From contig JARHVA010003168.1 in NCBI GenBank assembly GCA_037957365.1, forward strand, positions 1,130,501 to 1,194,500: a stretch of 64,000 nt of DNA, written 5' to 3'. This DNA comes from Torreya grandis (Eukaryota > Streptophyta > Pinopsida > Cupressales > Taxaceae). Shown here piece after piece: positions 25,201-38,647 of the stretch. The translations under genes and the position numbers were made by a program. The first letter of the stretch is position 1. Each line of letters begins with the position of its first letter. The notes under the pieces were generated by a model. It was not told the DNA's origin, made no database searches, and worked only from the letters and a program-made list of their open reading frames with translations.

Positions 25201-27890
25201 GTCCCCATACTTAGTCATTTTTGCACTAGTTAAATGTCGAGAAAGATCAATGATACACATTTATCCATGAATTTATGAGGTAGTGAGATGAGGACAGGTT
25301 CATGATGTTTAGAAACTAAGAAAATGTATATGATAAGTATCTAATAATGAGTGGATGTTCATAAAAATTGATCTAATGGTGAGCATTGATCATTAAAGAC
25401 CTAGTTAATCCATAGAGATCAATAGAGCATGTTGAGTCAACATTTCAAGATTGCATGAGATGAGGTCAAAGTGACTATGGTTTAATGTTTAGCTTTGGTA
25501 GACTATTCATTAAAGTTTAAACATGATTGACAGTGTGTATTTGATTGAGCTGAGAGGATAGGAGATGTAAGCATAGTGTTTGAAGTTTAATAATGACCAT
25601 TTGCATTTGAATATTTAAATTTGTGAAGAAAAGTCCAATGTTTGGTTTTTGGACCATAACTTTTGATAGAAGATAAATTTGTTACTACAATAAAAAGGAA
25701 AGTGGTAAAGGAATCTAAGGTACATCAGAATATATGTACTTAAATATCTAAAATTGTGAATAGTCAAAGATATTAATGTCTAAAGTTGATTATGTTTCTA
25801 TTTATGTTGTGCAAGTGACCTGAGAAGAATGTTTGATCTTCTTTTGATATTGTTTCGATATATATTGGTGAATTGGATACTGAGAAGTTTTTAAAACTCC
25901 ATGAGGATATTTTGTAAGGATTTTTTAGGTGTGATCAATCTATCTTGAGTATGAATAATGCTTAAGAAGTTGAATTTATGTTCGATAATGGTGTTTCTAT
26001 ATAAGGTCTTTAGTTGAGCATATGTAGAGGTGGGCTAAGGTGACTATGATATTTTAAGGATGTCTTAGGGAATATTGGATTTATGTAATTATAAATGGTT
26101 TTGTGTTTTTATTATGCTTAGAGAAGTGTCAAATAAATTACTGGGTCTCTATAGGACCTAAAAGTGACTTAGGCCTATTTGAAAGAGGATTGTGCTTAAG
26201 TGTGACCCATGTAAGATGATTTAAAGGTGAAGGCATGTTTTGTGGATGACAAAGAAATATTATGATCTTGTTAATTCATGATTACTCTATATAGTGAAAC
26301 TAAATGTGTTGGTTTTTAGACTTGTGAGAATGAAATGATGGAGTGCGAGTGTGGAGACAAGTGAAGGAGATAACCTTTGAAAGAGAAGCTATAGGTTAGT
26401 GAGGACCAAAAAAGAGTAAAGAGGATTAGACATGCTAGTTTGAGTAAGGTGTTGAAGATGAACACATAGGTCATTTGACCTAATAAGCCTAAAAGAGGTA
26501 GAATGGGTGAGTATGCTCAAGAGGTTGTTTACGAGAGGCTTGTGTGTGTGAATTATGGAACAAAGGAGGGGTAGAGTGCCATATGGATGAGTTTATGAGT
26601 AAATTAGTTTGAGGAGTATTTGTATGACCTATTGGACATAATTTTATTGGTAGAATAGTGCTCTTACTATTTAAATGTGAGTGAAGGTAAGGTGAAAACT
26701 ATGTAAACTAGGTTTTTGATCTAAGAGGAAGATCAATGTATGGACTATGTGTATGACTATATGGTCATGTTGTTGAAGCTACGATAGAGTTGTTTCTATA
26801 AAGTATGCATTGAGTGCGTAAAATTTAAGAGTGGGGTTATTTGGGATATGTAATGTGTCCTCATTGATATTTGTATGTTGGTTAAAGTATGTAATATGCT
26901 TTGGCTAATAGGGTGTGTTGGGTGATAGAGTTGTTGTTAAAAGGTGAGAAGAGTGATATCTAGACATCTATCATTAGGAGTTGAAGACACTGGTCCTAAG
27001 GTGGAAGTGTTCTTATCAAAGGAGGGTCTAAAGGATTTGGTCTTCCTTAGGGGTAGTTTCTCATTGTAAAATAGATGTTTTAATAAAATTAGGTGGTTTA
27101 AAGGAATGTATCATCTTAGGGGTAGGTGATCCTTGTGGAACAGATGTTTCACTAAGTACCTTTGTTGCTTGTCTAAAGGAGTTGATCAGTCTCTTGTTTG
27201 TAATTTCTTAAAAGATAGTAGTCCATTTATGTTGCAATCTTGAGGTGGGTTTTATTCCCCATGAGGGTTTTCCATAGGAACTATGTGTTATTTGTTTGAT
27301 CTTGTGTATGCATTGAATGAATGAGTTTTCTTGTTAATGTTGCTTGATCAAGTTGATATATGTTTATTGTGTAAATAGTTCTAAAGGGACTATAATTGAG
27401 ATTTTAATATCTAGGCTCATTGATTCACTCCCCCCTCTCATTGGTTTGTACCTCAAACACTTACAATTGTTTTTGATATTTTTTGAAGGCCATACATGAT
27501 CATTTGAAGGTCTAAAATTACCATTTAATGATTTTTGGGGAATTTTCTATGTTTATAAATTGTATATTTTTAGGATCGGATGTCAAATTCAGTTGAATTT
27601 TGTACCATAGGATAATTTTAGCATTTAGGATATTTTGGAAAGTTTTTGGAGCTTCACACACTTGCATGCAAAACTTACTAAAAATTGCATCTGCTAAAAA
27701 TAGAAGTTTTTTTCTAGATTTTAGTTTTTTTTTTTGCATGTCAACTCTAATTCTGAGTTGAGGCTTATTTAAGAATGATTTGGATTTGTAATTATTTAAA
27801 TTCATTCAATATGAATCAAATTTGAGTATTGTTTCAGATCTTGGCCTATTGGTAATTTTTATTGTCTTGATAGTTTTCAAGTTTATTATT
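25201..27890 (+). other. Presumed 5' LTR or flank of element D, no gene
   Basis: No coding motif is visible. The right edge must be the end of D's 5' LTR because a PBS follows at 27891. The start of that LTR could not be found, since D's 3' LTR is outside the window. Around 27240-27290 the phrase ttattccccatgagggttttcc resembles the end of some copia LTRs, so an older copia fragment may also be here. Confidence 0.3.
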
Positions 27891-27902
27891 TGGTATTAGA
27901 GC
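27891..27902 (+). other. Primer-binding site of element D
   Basis: TGGTATTAGAGC differs at one base (C to T) from TGGTATCAGAGC, the plant initiator-Met PBS. Confidence 0.75.
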
Positions 27903-27929
27903 AAGTTCAAATCTTGGAGGAGTAAGACA

Positions 27930-28963
27930 TGGTAAGAGGATAAGGAGGTATTGCAAAAATGAACTAGACTATACAAGATCTGTAGAGGCAAGTGGCATAA
28001 TTAACTAAGGTTTTGACCATTTAGAGAAGAAGACAAGGTGGTGATGAGGAGGACATAGATCATGATGAAGAAGTTCAATAAGAAGAATAACAACAAGAAC
28101 AACTACCATCAATAGAAAAGAGGATGGTTTGGGATTTATAAGGAAGAAATTAAGGAATCAAGGTTGATGTTCTAGATTATGGAGGTAATTTAAAACCAAA
28201 AGAATTGATATATTAGATAAATAGCATGGAAAAGTTTTAGAAGACTATTCAAGAAGATAAGAAGGTAAAGTTTGCATGCACAAAATTAAAAGGTCATGTA
28301 ATGATTTAGTGGGATCACCTAAAGAAAGAGAGATAGAGAAAAGGTAAAGAGAATATTAATTCATGGAAAAAGATAGAGAATAATTCCATGCAGAAATTTC
28401 TTCTTGTCGATTATGCATAAACCCTATACAAAAGATTTCAAAATTTGAGGCAAAAAGATTACAATGTAAAAGAGTATACATATGAGTTTTATAAGCTTTA
28501 TATATTATTTAATCATGATGAAACTAAAGAACATATAGCCAGGTATGTAAATGGTTTTAAATTTACTATTTAGGATAAATTAAGTATGCATAAAATACTT
28601 TGCATGGAGGAGGCTTATCAATTAGCTTTGAATGTAGAAGAAAAAATAGACAAAATTTTATAAGAATGTCTCTTGGTCCAAGAAGAGGTAGATACCCTAT
28701 ATTAAGTTGATGAGGTGGGTTTAATACCAATAAAGGTGAATTATCATGTGGTAAAAAAAGTTGAGATGAGAATAGGTAAGGATTTCAATACCAATAAAGA
28801 GGAAGAGGGTTTTAGAGAGGATGAGGTTATGGTGGTGCTAGATGATGGTTTCCAAATTAGCACAAATCTTGTGTTTTTTATAGATGTGGATAAGTACACA
28901 AATAATTTGAGTGTTTGGACTATCAAGATCAAAAAAGTAGGCAAGAGAATCACCCAAGAATGA
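27930..28963 (+). pseudogene. gag pseudogene, element D
   Basis: The sequence opens with an atg at 27929 and shows a highly charged N-terminus rich in Glu and Gln (28030-28110). A capsid-like region follows at about 28290-28660, with text such as YNVKEYTYEFYKL and EEAYQLALNVEEK, typical of the end of the retrotransposon gag domain. From 28715 to 28963 one open frame of 82 codons continues into the linker before protease. Many stops are present, several in place of Gln codons. It is a structural protein gene fossil; no intact frame remains. Confidence 0.6.
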
Positions 28964-29099
28964 ATTTAGTTGAAGCTGAGATAGAAGAGCAAAATACTAA
29001 AGTTAAACCAGCAGATGCTGGAAAGAATCTCATGATGAGAATAATAATGATCACTCCAAGGAAGGAAAAAGTTTATAATAAATAATGTGGTGATGCATG

Positions 29100-29347
29100 G
29101 TTTCAATAAAACATTTTTCAAACAAGATGTACTTCTGTTGAAAAGGTATGCAAGTAATTATAGATGGTGGTAGTTGTGAAAATATGGTTTTTAAATAAAT
29201 GATATAAAAACTAAATTTACAATGTGAAAACATCCTAATATTTATCATATTTCATTATTTAAGAAATATAATGAGGTTATAGTCAATAAAAGGTGCCTAA
29301 TAAAGTTTTCTATGGGAAAAACTTATAATGATGAAATATTGCGTGAT
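29100..29347 (+). pseudogene. Retropepsin (protease) start, element D, truncated by C
   Basis: The broken frame gives RCTSVEKVCK followed by an MVVVVKIWF block. This corresponds to the position where gypsy elements with this text carry the protease active-site loop (normally D-G/S-G-S/A). A later fragment, KVFYGKNLN, fits the next strand of the protease. The domain ends abruptly at 29352 where the element C LTR begins. Confidence 0.5.
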
Positions 29348-29352
29348 GTTAT

Positions 29353-32070
29353 TGTTGACCAAATTTGACTTTTTGGTCAAATTGGGGCACCCCTAGGAAA
29401 ATTTTTTTGATTTCAAATTCTTTAAGGTGTCATAATATATTGTCATAGGAAGTATTAATTGTCATATGATGTCATTTTAGGTCATATTAGCCTTGGTCTT
29501 AGTTATATTAGTCGATTTGTCCATTAGAGGTCATTTTATGTGCCTTTAAGAGTAATTAATGAAAATGGCACATTTCCCAAGGTACATAGGTTTATTAATT
29601 TTGTGTAAAACATATAAGAGTTTAGTAAGAGTGTCATATATGTTAGGCACATTAGAAGGTTTCAATTTATCTAACTAAAACTTTAAAAATTAGTTGAAAA
29701 AGAGGGAAAATGGCACTTATACAACACATAGGGAAGTGTGCCACATGTGGAAGATCATGGGGGTTATCCTTATATTTATAATAATTATCTCCATGATTTA
29801 TTTGATCTATAAGTTCATTTTTAATCTAAAACCATTTTGCACATTTCTAGTTTTTTTAAATAGACTAAAGTGGACCTCAAGTTTTTACTCCATACAAGAA
29901 GCACAAGCAGTTTCAAGACATGATTTTTAGAGATGATAATACACTATGATAACTTAATTTTAATATATGAATTTTTAATATTTTTAAACTATGCTTTATG
30001 AACCATTGCTAAAAATTTGATTATGTCTTTTTACTAACTATTTGATGCAACCTATAGGGTTTACTCCATTTCTACCAAATCCATACAAACCAGTTGGTGA
30101 TGTTGGATCTAGAGGATTTTGGATTCATTATAAGATGGTATACATTCTTGGTTGAATTATTCATGATGTTTGGATGATAAAAATTGGTATATGATGTAAG
30201 GAGTTGTCACCATGTCTAGTTTTAATTGAATTTCTTTGGTTTGTAGAATGTCTCTCTATTATAGGTGTCTATTTCAACTAGGAAAGAGTATTCCATAGGT
30301 CCATTTATCATGTGACCATATCCTTTCAAGTTTTAACTTCACCATGTCACATCTTGGATTGCTTAGTGGCTTATTTCCCTCCATGCTCAACTCATTGCAC
30401 AATTCCAGTTGTAATCTCATGCATAAGCTTGTTCATCCTATTTATAAAGTGATAATAGAGTTATATTGTCATATTAAAGACTTTAGAATTTGAATTAGGT
30501 CCATTTTTATGCTTAAGGAGGCATATTTTTTACAATATTCCCATGTGCCATGCTAAATAGTCACTTGATGCCTCTATTTTCTCTTTTCCACATGTATGCA
30601 GGTGATTTCCATGTTAAAGGAGATGGTTTGAAGTTATTTACAAAGTGAAAGTAATGGAGATCATGTAATTAAAGTTTGAAAATGCATTTCATGTCATTTG
30701 GAAGATATTCACACCATATTTTTCCATGTCTCATACCTTGCCTGCATAACACAATCAAAGTAGCCACCTATAGGCCCTTGATGACATCATGTTGATGTAT
30801 GGATAGGTGGACATGTAATCAAATTGCTTAGCATTGAAAAAGATGCATTGACATGCCTAAGGGAATAATATAAAGTTCACATTCATAAAAGGTTTCATCT
30901 TGTTCATACTATAACTCATTATAGTGTATCATACATCCACCTATAGGTTGCCTAAATAAGGGGTTGGGATATTTATTAGAGTATGGAAATAAAGTAGGAC
31001 CTTACCTAAAGTCCCTGCATATTGAAATAATGATTATATTTCCACCCTAGGTGTTATATGTATATTTGGTATTGAAGGTCACTCTAAGGAGATGAAGACT
31101 ATGATTTTTAGGCCTATTTTCCCTAAATAGGCAAAATAGGGGTCTTGAGGTTTTTGTGGATAGCATATACTATGGTCACATGAGTTGTGTATGCATCCTA
31201 ATTATCCTATTTAGTAGTAATTATATAGGACTAGACCTCTACAATAAATTTTAAGGATATAAAGTCAATGTAGGATAAAGTTTGAAAACCAAGTAGTGAG
31301 GTCTACAGGGTTTGGTCTAAAAGAGGCTTCCCTTCAATCAACTTGGCATACCATGACTAAGAATCATGCTTGAATGACTATAAATGACCCAAATGTACAT
31401 TCATAACTAAAGGATCATATTTCAAGGTTTGAATATTGTTTCTACTTCTTACACACATTCCTTATTTGTACACTATCCTAAAAAATGCATCTATAGCCAA
31501 GGTGGAGTTTCAAGATTGAAAGAGGTCCCTTCTTGCATATATGGAGGTTAGCTTGTGTTAATGGTTCCAAAATATGATTAAAAACTTTATAAATATTCCT
31601 ATCCTATTTATGAGAAAATTCATTTGTCTTTCAAACCTAGGATAACCTACAAGGATCAATGAATGCAGGGTTTCTCAGTTTTATAGGTAGGGAGGACCAA
31701 ATTTATGAGATAAGTGCTTGTAAAGCCATTAGCAGGGGCTGAGATGTAAGTGAAGAAATAAAATCTATGGATTTTGTATTGTAAATCTAAATTGAGGTTT
31801 ATATTTTGTTTCTAATGCCTAGAACATGCTCAATTTTTGCTCATGCATGAAAAAAGATGACCTACAATAGGGTATTATAAAAAAGTGTCTTAGTCAAGGA
31901 AGAAAGGCACATATTGAGTTTAAATGAGGCATATAGGTGAGTCAAAGATGGAATAGGAATTTTGTTACATCATAATGTGTCCCAAGGATATTTTTAACAT
32001 CACAACCAAATGCATAATACCCCTGTATTGACCTACAGGTAGGGTTAGTAATTAAGGTTTCTTAGCTAGA
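29353..32070 (+). repeat. 5' LTR of element C, left segment
   Basis: This segment is collinear with 60289-63030. Shared blocks include 'tttttggtcaaattgg', 'aagtgtgccacatgtgg', 'cctacaggtagggttagtaatt' and many others. It ends at the element A insertion, with the last five bases CTAGA being the A target duplicate. Confidence 0.85.
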
Positions 32071-32404
32071 TGTAGACACCTAAATAGTGTCTAACTTTGG
32101 TCATTCCCCCCCCTTTGGTCCATTCCTAACCCATTCCTAAACCATGTAATTGCTAATTTAAAATAATAAACTTATTTTGAATTAACCCCCCCTCCTTGGA
32201 CACATCACCCATGACACCTCGCCTAGGGCACCTTGCCTTGGGCTAATTCCCATCCTATGACTCACCCAAGACCTATTCTTACTCCTCTCCAACCACCTAA
32301 CCAACTCTCGTGCGTATTTATCCTTACCTTCGACCAAATCTCCAACCAACTATGCACTTGGCAGATGTATAACGGGCTTGCTGGGCCTTTTACGCGTTCT
32401 GCAC

Positions 32405-32460
32405 CCAACGACGTCGGTCAACTATCAGCTGACGCCGGTGGGATCACTGATGTCGGTTTA
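32405..32460. promoter_or_regulatory. Palindrome array 1, 5' LTR of A
   Basis: Three related words are present: acgacgtcggtc, ctgacgccggtg and ctgatgtcggtt. The full form ACCGACGTCGGT is a perfect 12-base palindrome containing GACGTC, the core of plant C-box/bZIP (TGA-type) sites. A regulatory role is inferred only. Confidence 0.5.
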
Positions 32461-33077
32461 CTTAAACCAGTGTCTAACCTCTTCCAAGGCTAATCAGTGA
32501 ATCACAATTTCTGGGTAATCACAATTTCTTGCCTAAATAAAAAAATCACGCGTCTAATCACAAATCCTTCAATCTTCAGTCTTCAACCATCCACCAATCT
32601 GCTAATCTCTCAGCCAAGCCTCTCACTCTCTCCCTCAGGTGCAGCAACAGGTATTCTGCATCAGGCTCCTACAACATCAAGCACAACAAGGACTCAGCAT
32701 CAGGGTTCTACGTCAACAACAGGTATGACATCAACAACACTCTTTCAACAGGCACAGGTATGTATACTATCTGTGTTTTCATTGTCTTTGGAATTATAGC
32801 TTTCAAAGAATATCTCCCCCCTTCAATACTTCTATGACCCTAGACTAGACCAGAGCCGTATCCCATCTCCCTATTACCTCTGTCCTCTTTCAGACCATAC
32901 ACTCTGCCCATTCAACCAGACTCTCCAGACCCAGACCCCAGACCATTTAACCAAGCCCAAAACCCTGTCCACGAACCACAGACTCGACCAGACCCTGACC
33001 AAACCCTGTCCATGGACCACAGACTCACCCAGACCTGACTACAGACCACTGCCCCGACTGACACTGATCATTACCCC

Positions 33078-33152
33078 AATCGATGTCGGCAGACTAACCG
33101 ACGTCGGCAGACCTCAACAACTGACGCTGATAGGACCACCGACGTCGGTGAC
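33078..33152. promoter_or_regulatory. Palindrome array 2, 5' LTR of A
   Basis: Four units lie close together: atcgatgtcggc, accgacgtcggc, actgacgctgat and accgacgtcggt. The same array, with C/T differences, is in the 3' LTR at about 50160-50262. Confidence 0.5.
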
Positions 33153-33526
33153 TGTGACCAGTCCGATAGCATCTTTTAGGTAAGCCTTTGCTTCCCTTTT
33201 GCTTTTCATTCTTTTATCATTACTTCGACATTCTATCTTTTATCAGACTTTTCTTTTATAGACTAGTGGGTTGACCTCCCTTAAAGAAGTTTTCATGCTT
33301 CTGGGATCAAGCTTTCACTTGGCAACCCACCATCTCCTTATCTAACACCTCCTTTGTCCAAGTCTCTTTTCTTTACAGGTGTCATTCCTCCACAGCCAAA
33401 GAGGAGTACTCACAGCGTCTGGATTACGGTGCGTAGACTACATCTAGGTACACACAAGCCTTGACCATCTCTTAGTTTCTTAATTCTTCTTTGAATATAG
33501 AAAGTGAAATTTGAATAGAAACATTC

Positions 33527-33546
33527 TGGCACGCCTGGTGGGACCC
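33527..33546 (+). other. Primer-binding site of element A
   Basis: tggcacgcctggtgggaccc starts three bases after the LTR. Element B has the same site with a C where A has T (cacgcccggt). The complement ends in CCA as required. I do not assign the tRNA. Confidence 0.75.
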
Positions 33547-33904
33547 CTTAAGGGCCTTCCCTGGGTTCCTTTCCTTCTTTTTTCATATAGGGTGCGTTAG
33601 GACTCTCCATTTTCACCTCGTTCTTCTTTTCCAAATGACATCATAAGCAGGAATAAAAAGAACGTTTCTTTTCTTTTCTTGCATTTCTAGACTAGTCCAA
33701 AATCATTTTCCTCACCTTTTCTCAACTTATTTTTCATCTGAACTTCACATTTCAAATTGGGGCATTAAAACACTTTGCATTCCATTTCTTCTTGTGCTTG
33801 CATTAGTCCACACTTAGTAATTAACAAACCACATATTGAATTAATCTAGTCCACTTCATGTTACACAACCAGACCACGTGCACTCAATCAAACATTAAAC
33901 AATA

Positions 33905-34115
33905 CCTGAGACAAGGCCCGACTGGGATTTCATCCCCCAGCAGATACCTTACCCCTACCTGGTAATCTCACTTGGATTTCATCACCAAGGGGAAAGCCCA
34001 CTCCGTTCTCTGGTGGAGGATAATCTCTAGGCAAGGTATATTTTGGCTAAGCGGGCCCAGTTTATCACTGGACTCGTGAAGTGAGGGGAGCTTGCTCCTT
34101 AGCACCAAGCCACGT
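33905..34115 (+). other. Structured leader of element A
   Basis: Four short hairpins can be drawn: 33922-33940 (CTGGG/CCCAG), 33971-33989 (CTTGG/CCAAG), 34001-34018 (CTCCG with TGGAG, one wobble) and 34087-34098 (GGAGC/GCTCC). The first two have nearly the same loop, ATTTCATC. The block is conserved with element B although its surroundings differ more. Packaging, dimerisation or translation control are possible roles. Confidence 0.5.
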
Positions 34116-34385
34116 ACCAAACCTAATACAGACTTCTTGAGCACCTAAACATACCTGAAACCATCCATAGACTACCTTTTCTAGGACCCTTCTTCCAACC
34201 AACCTCCCAAACATCATTCTAAGGCATAAGCCACAGGATTCTAAAGTTGATTCTTAGGATTTCATGCTTAGGGCCTATCTGTCTCTCTCTATTTTCTGTT
34301 CTCATCTACTTGTTTGAGTGTGTGAGGATGCTTTCTTCATTGTTTTTCCAAGAATCTTCAAATCTTTTGGTTTTCTAGAAAACAC

Positions 34386-34505
34386 AGTCATCGGCATCGG
34401 TTTTACCACCGACGTCGGTTTCCCTTTCTTGCCGGCATCAGTTATCTGACCGACGTCAGCCATATTTCTTGCCGACATCAGTTTTTCAACTGACATCAGT
34501 CTCTG
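34386..34505. repeat. Palindrome array in the leader of element A
   Basis: Six or so words of the LTR palindrome type are present (for example accgacgtcggt near 34407, accgacgtcagc near 34451 and ctgacatcagtc near 34491), separated by 'tttcttgcc'. Element B has no array at this place, so A gained it or B lost it. Confidence 0.6.
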
Positions 34506-34655
34506 TCACTGTCCTTTTCTTCAAAATAGCAGCCTAAAATCTGCCCCTCTTCTACCAAACCCCCATTCTGGTTTTTCTGAGACTGACAAAACACACAGTT
34601 TCTGGAACCTGACCCTCTTCTTGACCATGCTCTCTCATCCCAAACCAATCCTATC

Positions 34656-37600
34656 ATGGAGTTCCACTCAGAGACTGAAAGAACTCCTACAGGACCGACC
34701 CCAACCCAGACTCTCATTGTCCCCGAAGGGGACCCCAACTTTGAGAGACTCCTTGACTTCAACCTCACAGCCCTCCAACACTATCTCGCAAACAACCAAA
34801 TGCGAGACCTTTCAGTCGCAGCGGCAATGACATCGATGTCATCCGCTACCCAACCCATCATGACTCAGCCTATTATCTCAAACAATCACTTGACCATGGC
34901 CAATACACAAAGTTTAGCCTCCTCATCTACTTTCGAACCTACCTCCATAGGGGTGTCATTGTCCCCTCAACCGCACACAATTCAACCAAGTTCTACACCA
35001 TATCAGAACTTAGTTGTCTCGACCTCGCCCACTCTTGTACCTATACATGTAGGAGTGCCAACCTATCCTTCTACCAGTGCCATCACGCAACCACCCTTGG
35101 TGGTATCTAGTCAACTTATACCCTCGACCTTCATAACTCAACCACTTTTGGCCTCCACTTATGTCCCTGTGACTAGTCATCCGTACGTTGCCCCCTTAGT
35201 GGTACAACCGACTACATCATATGCCTCCTCTAGCCTCTTTCAAGCACCCTACAACCAATGGGGTGCTCCATCTGCCAATCTATCAGTAAACATCATTAAA
35301 ATGCTGATGGATAAAATGTCCAGTCTCGAGACCTCTATCTTTGGTTCGCGCAATGCTCTCTCGTATGAGCAAATTTGCAACGAGCCCATTCATCCTTCTG
35401 TCCCTATCCGACCATACCCCAACCAATGGGAGCTTATTAATTTTTCTTGCTTCTAGAGTAAGGAGGACCCACAACAACATCTACAGGCATTCAGACATGC
35501 CTGCTATCTTATTGCCCACGATGATGCGTTACTTTTATGCATGTTCCCTATGTCCCTTTCTGGCTCTGCCCTTGACTGGTATAGCTCTCTTGCCAGACAT
35601 TCTATATTTTCATTCATTCAACTTGCCCAATTATTTCTCAACCATTTTTCTATCAACATCACCAAACAAGTCTCAATCACAGACCTCTACTCCATCAGGC
35701 AATTCAACGATGAATCAATAGTCAATTTTGTCGCCTGTTGGAGAGGCTTGATTAACCAGCTCTCTTTCTCCTTACCTCAACCTGAGCTCATCGAGCTCTT
35801 TTCTTGAGCATGTGCCAGTAACATCTCTCCTACCTTGCAGATTCAGACATTTCACACTTTTGATGAAGCTTTCACCATGGCTCAAAAACTTGAACTCCAC
35901 GCCATTGAAGAGGATAAGGTCAAATTTCGTAATACCAACACAAAAACCAATGACCATTCTTCTTCCAGACCTTCTTCTTCTTCCAACTCCAAACCCAAAG
36001 GAGTGGCCAACACTGTGGTCATTAGATCACCATCATTGAAGATAACTAATTACTCTCAACCTTATACATCTCCAAGCATCACCAAACAATTCTAACAACG
36101 GTACATCCAGCGTTCATACACTCCACTTGGAGAATCATACGCTTCTATTTTGGAAAAACTACTCAAGCATGGGGTCCTCAATCTCCCTCCAATCCAACCA
36201 CCTCAATTCGACCCTTCAAAATCCCTCCCTACATGGTATAGGGAGGCCGACTTCTGCCACTTTCATCGCATCCACGGTCATGACATCGACAATTGCCGAA
36301 CCTTCAAGAACATCATCCAAGACATGATCGACAAGGGGGATCTTATTTTAGATAACTCGAATGCCCTGCCAAATCAAAACATCGACATCTTCAAACAACC
36401 ATTTCCAAACCATCCACCTACTCAAAACAACATCCAAACCATGACTAATGACTCTCCTGACCATGATATTCACACAATCAACACTATTTTACCTCTTGTC
36501 CTTGACCAACCTCCTCCCTCACAGGATGAAGAACTTTCTTCTCCTATTACTCCTCCATCTACCTCTCTTATACTGGAGGACACCTTGACCATGCCTACGC
36601 CATTAGCCTTACCTTCATCTGAAGACCTTACCTTGCCTACTCCTCAAGCACAAGCAGAAGGCACGATCATCCCTGCCTCCTGCCCTCTTGAGGAGCCGCA
36701 CTCTCCTATTTATTCTTTACTAGGAGAAGACCCAGTCATGGTTTTCTCTTGCCTTTTGCCTGAGATTGCTACATCTCACTCACCTCCATCCACATCCGAA
36801 CCCAAGCCCACATCTAACCTCACCTCTCACAATAATAGCCCTCAAACCATATCAAAGAAGGCCACTAGACCACACTGGAGAACTCCTCCCCCACCTTCTT
36901 CATTACCTTCAATCTTGGGCCTACATCCATCCCCTTTAATAGGAGTTCTTCCTACTCCCATACTTCACAGAGGCAAGTTGCCTCCATTACTCCCTCAACC
37001 CCTCAGACATATATCTCTTCCTAACCATCGACCAATGCCTTTTACACATCCTAAACCAAAGTCATCAATCCCCACAGCGACAAAACATCCACACCCGTTA
37101 GCAAGTTCTTATGCTTCACTATTACAGCAATTATTATAGTCCTCTCACATCTATCTCTTGCCTCTTAAACCATATCAATCTCTCGGACCAAAACCACCCT
37201 GGTTCGACGACACTCACATTTGTGCATATCATCGCATGCTTGGACACGACACTGTGCATTGTTGTGCCCTCAAGGTTGTCGTTCGCCAATGTCTGGGGAA
37301 TTACACCCTTCTTTTTGACCACATTATCAGCAAACCTTCAACACCACCCCACTCATCAACTCTCAGATCAAGGCCATCTTGGTTCGACAACTCTAAATTA
37401 TGTCATTATCATCACACTCGGGGACATGACACTGAGCATTGTTGCGCTCTTAAAGCTGTCATTCGTCAACAACGGAGAAAGGATTCCCTTCTCATCAAGG
37501 ACCCTCTTAACCACCTCTTCGACAAATTATCAACACCAACCCATGCCTCTCAAACCTCATTGCCTAAATCAGGATCTCCATGCCAGACTATGGTCCCTTT

Positions 37601-37727
37601 GCCGCCTTTGACCCCATTATTCGACATCAACATAGTCCATTTGACCACTAAGCCTCAACCGACCTTGACCAATCTATCCAACATTCTCCCTAAGCAACTG
37701 GGGGAATCCAACCTCATCATGACCTAG
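34656..37727 (+). pseudogene. gag pseudogene of element A, four in-frame stops
   Basis: One reading frame runs from the ATG at 34656 to 37727, broken only by stops at 35454 (TAG), 35805 (TGA), 36093 (TAA) and 37137 (TAG). Element B has CAG, CGA, CAA and CAG at these places, so all four are C-to-T changes. The protein would be the structural Gag. It has a Pro/Ser/Thr-rich N-terminus, a capsid region with SALDWYSSLARHSIFSFIQL at about 35556-35615, an acidic, proline-rich linker, and three C-X2-H-X4-H-X4-C knuckles at 36255-36296, 37221-37262 and 37401-37442. The N-terminal MVLTRSQTKA block of element B is missing, so the original start is probably lost and 34656 is an internal Met. Confidence 0.88.
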
Positions 37728-38301
37728 ACCAAATAGTCAACCAAACATTCAACCAAGCCTTTGACCAGACATTCAACCAAACTTTGACCAAGTCTCGACC
37801 AACCATCAATCAACCTTCTTATCATGACCCTGACCAGCATCAACCAAACCTCGACCAAACTTTAATTATCAAACACCACCCAACCAAGCACCTCTCACTT
37901 CTTCAAATCGTCATTAATCATTGTTACCAATTTGGAATGAAGTAAATGGGGCAAGTTTGCTCCCAATTGACTCGGACCTTAACACCATCATGGGTCAGGA
38001 TTTGGTCAGAACATGAGCCCCTTTATGTCTTGCCTTTTTGACCAGTCCACTGTTAGTCAAGTAATTATTTATTTGATGTTTACCTTGAGCTCATCCCTTG
38101 AGCAATCCTTGTCATTGTCATTCCTATCTCCTTCAACCCTCAATCCTAACCCTTTTGGCAAGCATGAACACTTTGTCCTAATAAAAGGGAAACCCTCTAA
38201 ACCACTATAGTCAAGTCCATGACCAAAAGTCCAGTCAACAAATCAATCTAATATATATCAAAATGGGATGCATATTCCAAAGTCATAAAACTATAAATGT
38301 A

Positions 38302-38550
38302 GACTGCTCCCTCGAAGGACAGCTGCATCATCATTGCTGTATTTACTAGACTGCTCCCTTGAAGGATAGCTAGGCCAAAGTCGTATCAAAAACATCAAAA
38401 AGCAGAATATAGACCACTCCCTCGAAGGATGGATATGCATAAATTTTGCTACATACACAGCATTATCTCTAAAGCTTCCCGCATTGATCAGCTTCACGAC
38501 ATGACCACAAAGCAAGACAATATCCCATCGCAGGCTTCCCGCATCGATCA
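38302..38550 (+). repeat. 3' cassette repeats of element A
   Basis: 'gactgctccctcgaaggacagct' and two variants occur at 38302, 38349 and 38412. Each can form a small hairpin (CTG-TCC with GGA-CAG around CTCGAA). Two copies of GCTTCCCGCATTGATCAG follow. The same five units in the same order are found in element B, and decayed forms in E. Confidence 0.7.
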
Positions 38551-38556
38551 GTCTGC

Positions 38557-38596
<40 letters not shown>

Positions 38597-38647
38597 CTGA
38601 CAACCTTTAGAGTCATGGACTTGTCTTTAGTCATTCTCGGGGTCACC

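Larger units (their letters stand above)
27891..29352 (+). mobile_element. Element D: 5' internal part of a gypsy element, cut by C
   Basis: It begins with an initiator-Met-type PBS, followed by a broken gag and the start of a protease. At 29353 it is interrupted by the 5' LTR of element C. The remainder of D should lie beyond C, outside the window. This is the oldest layer of the four-element nest. Confidence 0.65.
32071..33523 (+). repeat. 5' LTR of element A
   Basis: It begins TGTAGACACCTAAATAGTG and ends GAATAGAAACA, and matches 49176-50630 nearly base for base apart from scattered, mostly C/T or G/A changes. It contains two groups of GACGTC-centred palindromes at about 32405-32460 and 33078-33152, and a 'ccagaccctg' short-repeat stretch around 32930-33050. 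Confidence 0.92.

Noticed and set aside
27230..27460. Possible copia LTR end (attccccatgagggttttcc and a nearby run of C)
   Set aside because: Only short phrases match from memory; no copia coding motif or paired LTR was found, so it is not listed as an element.
29694..29930. 78-codon frame in the C 5' LTR
   Set aside because: The matching region of the 3' LTR (about 60640-60870) does not keep the frame.
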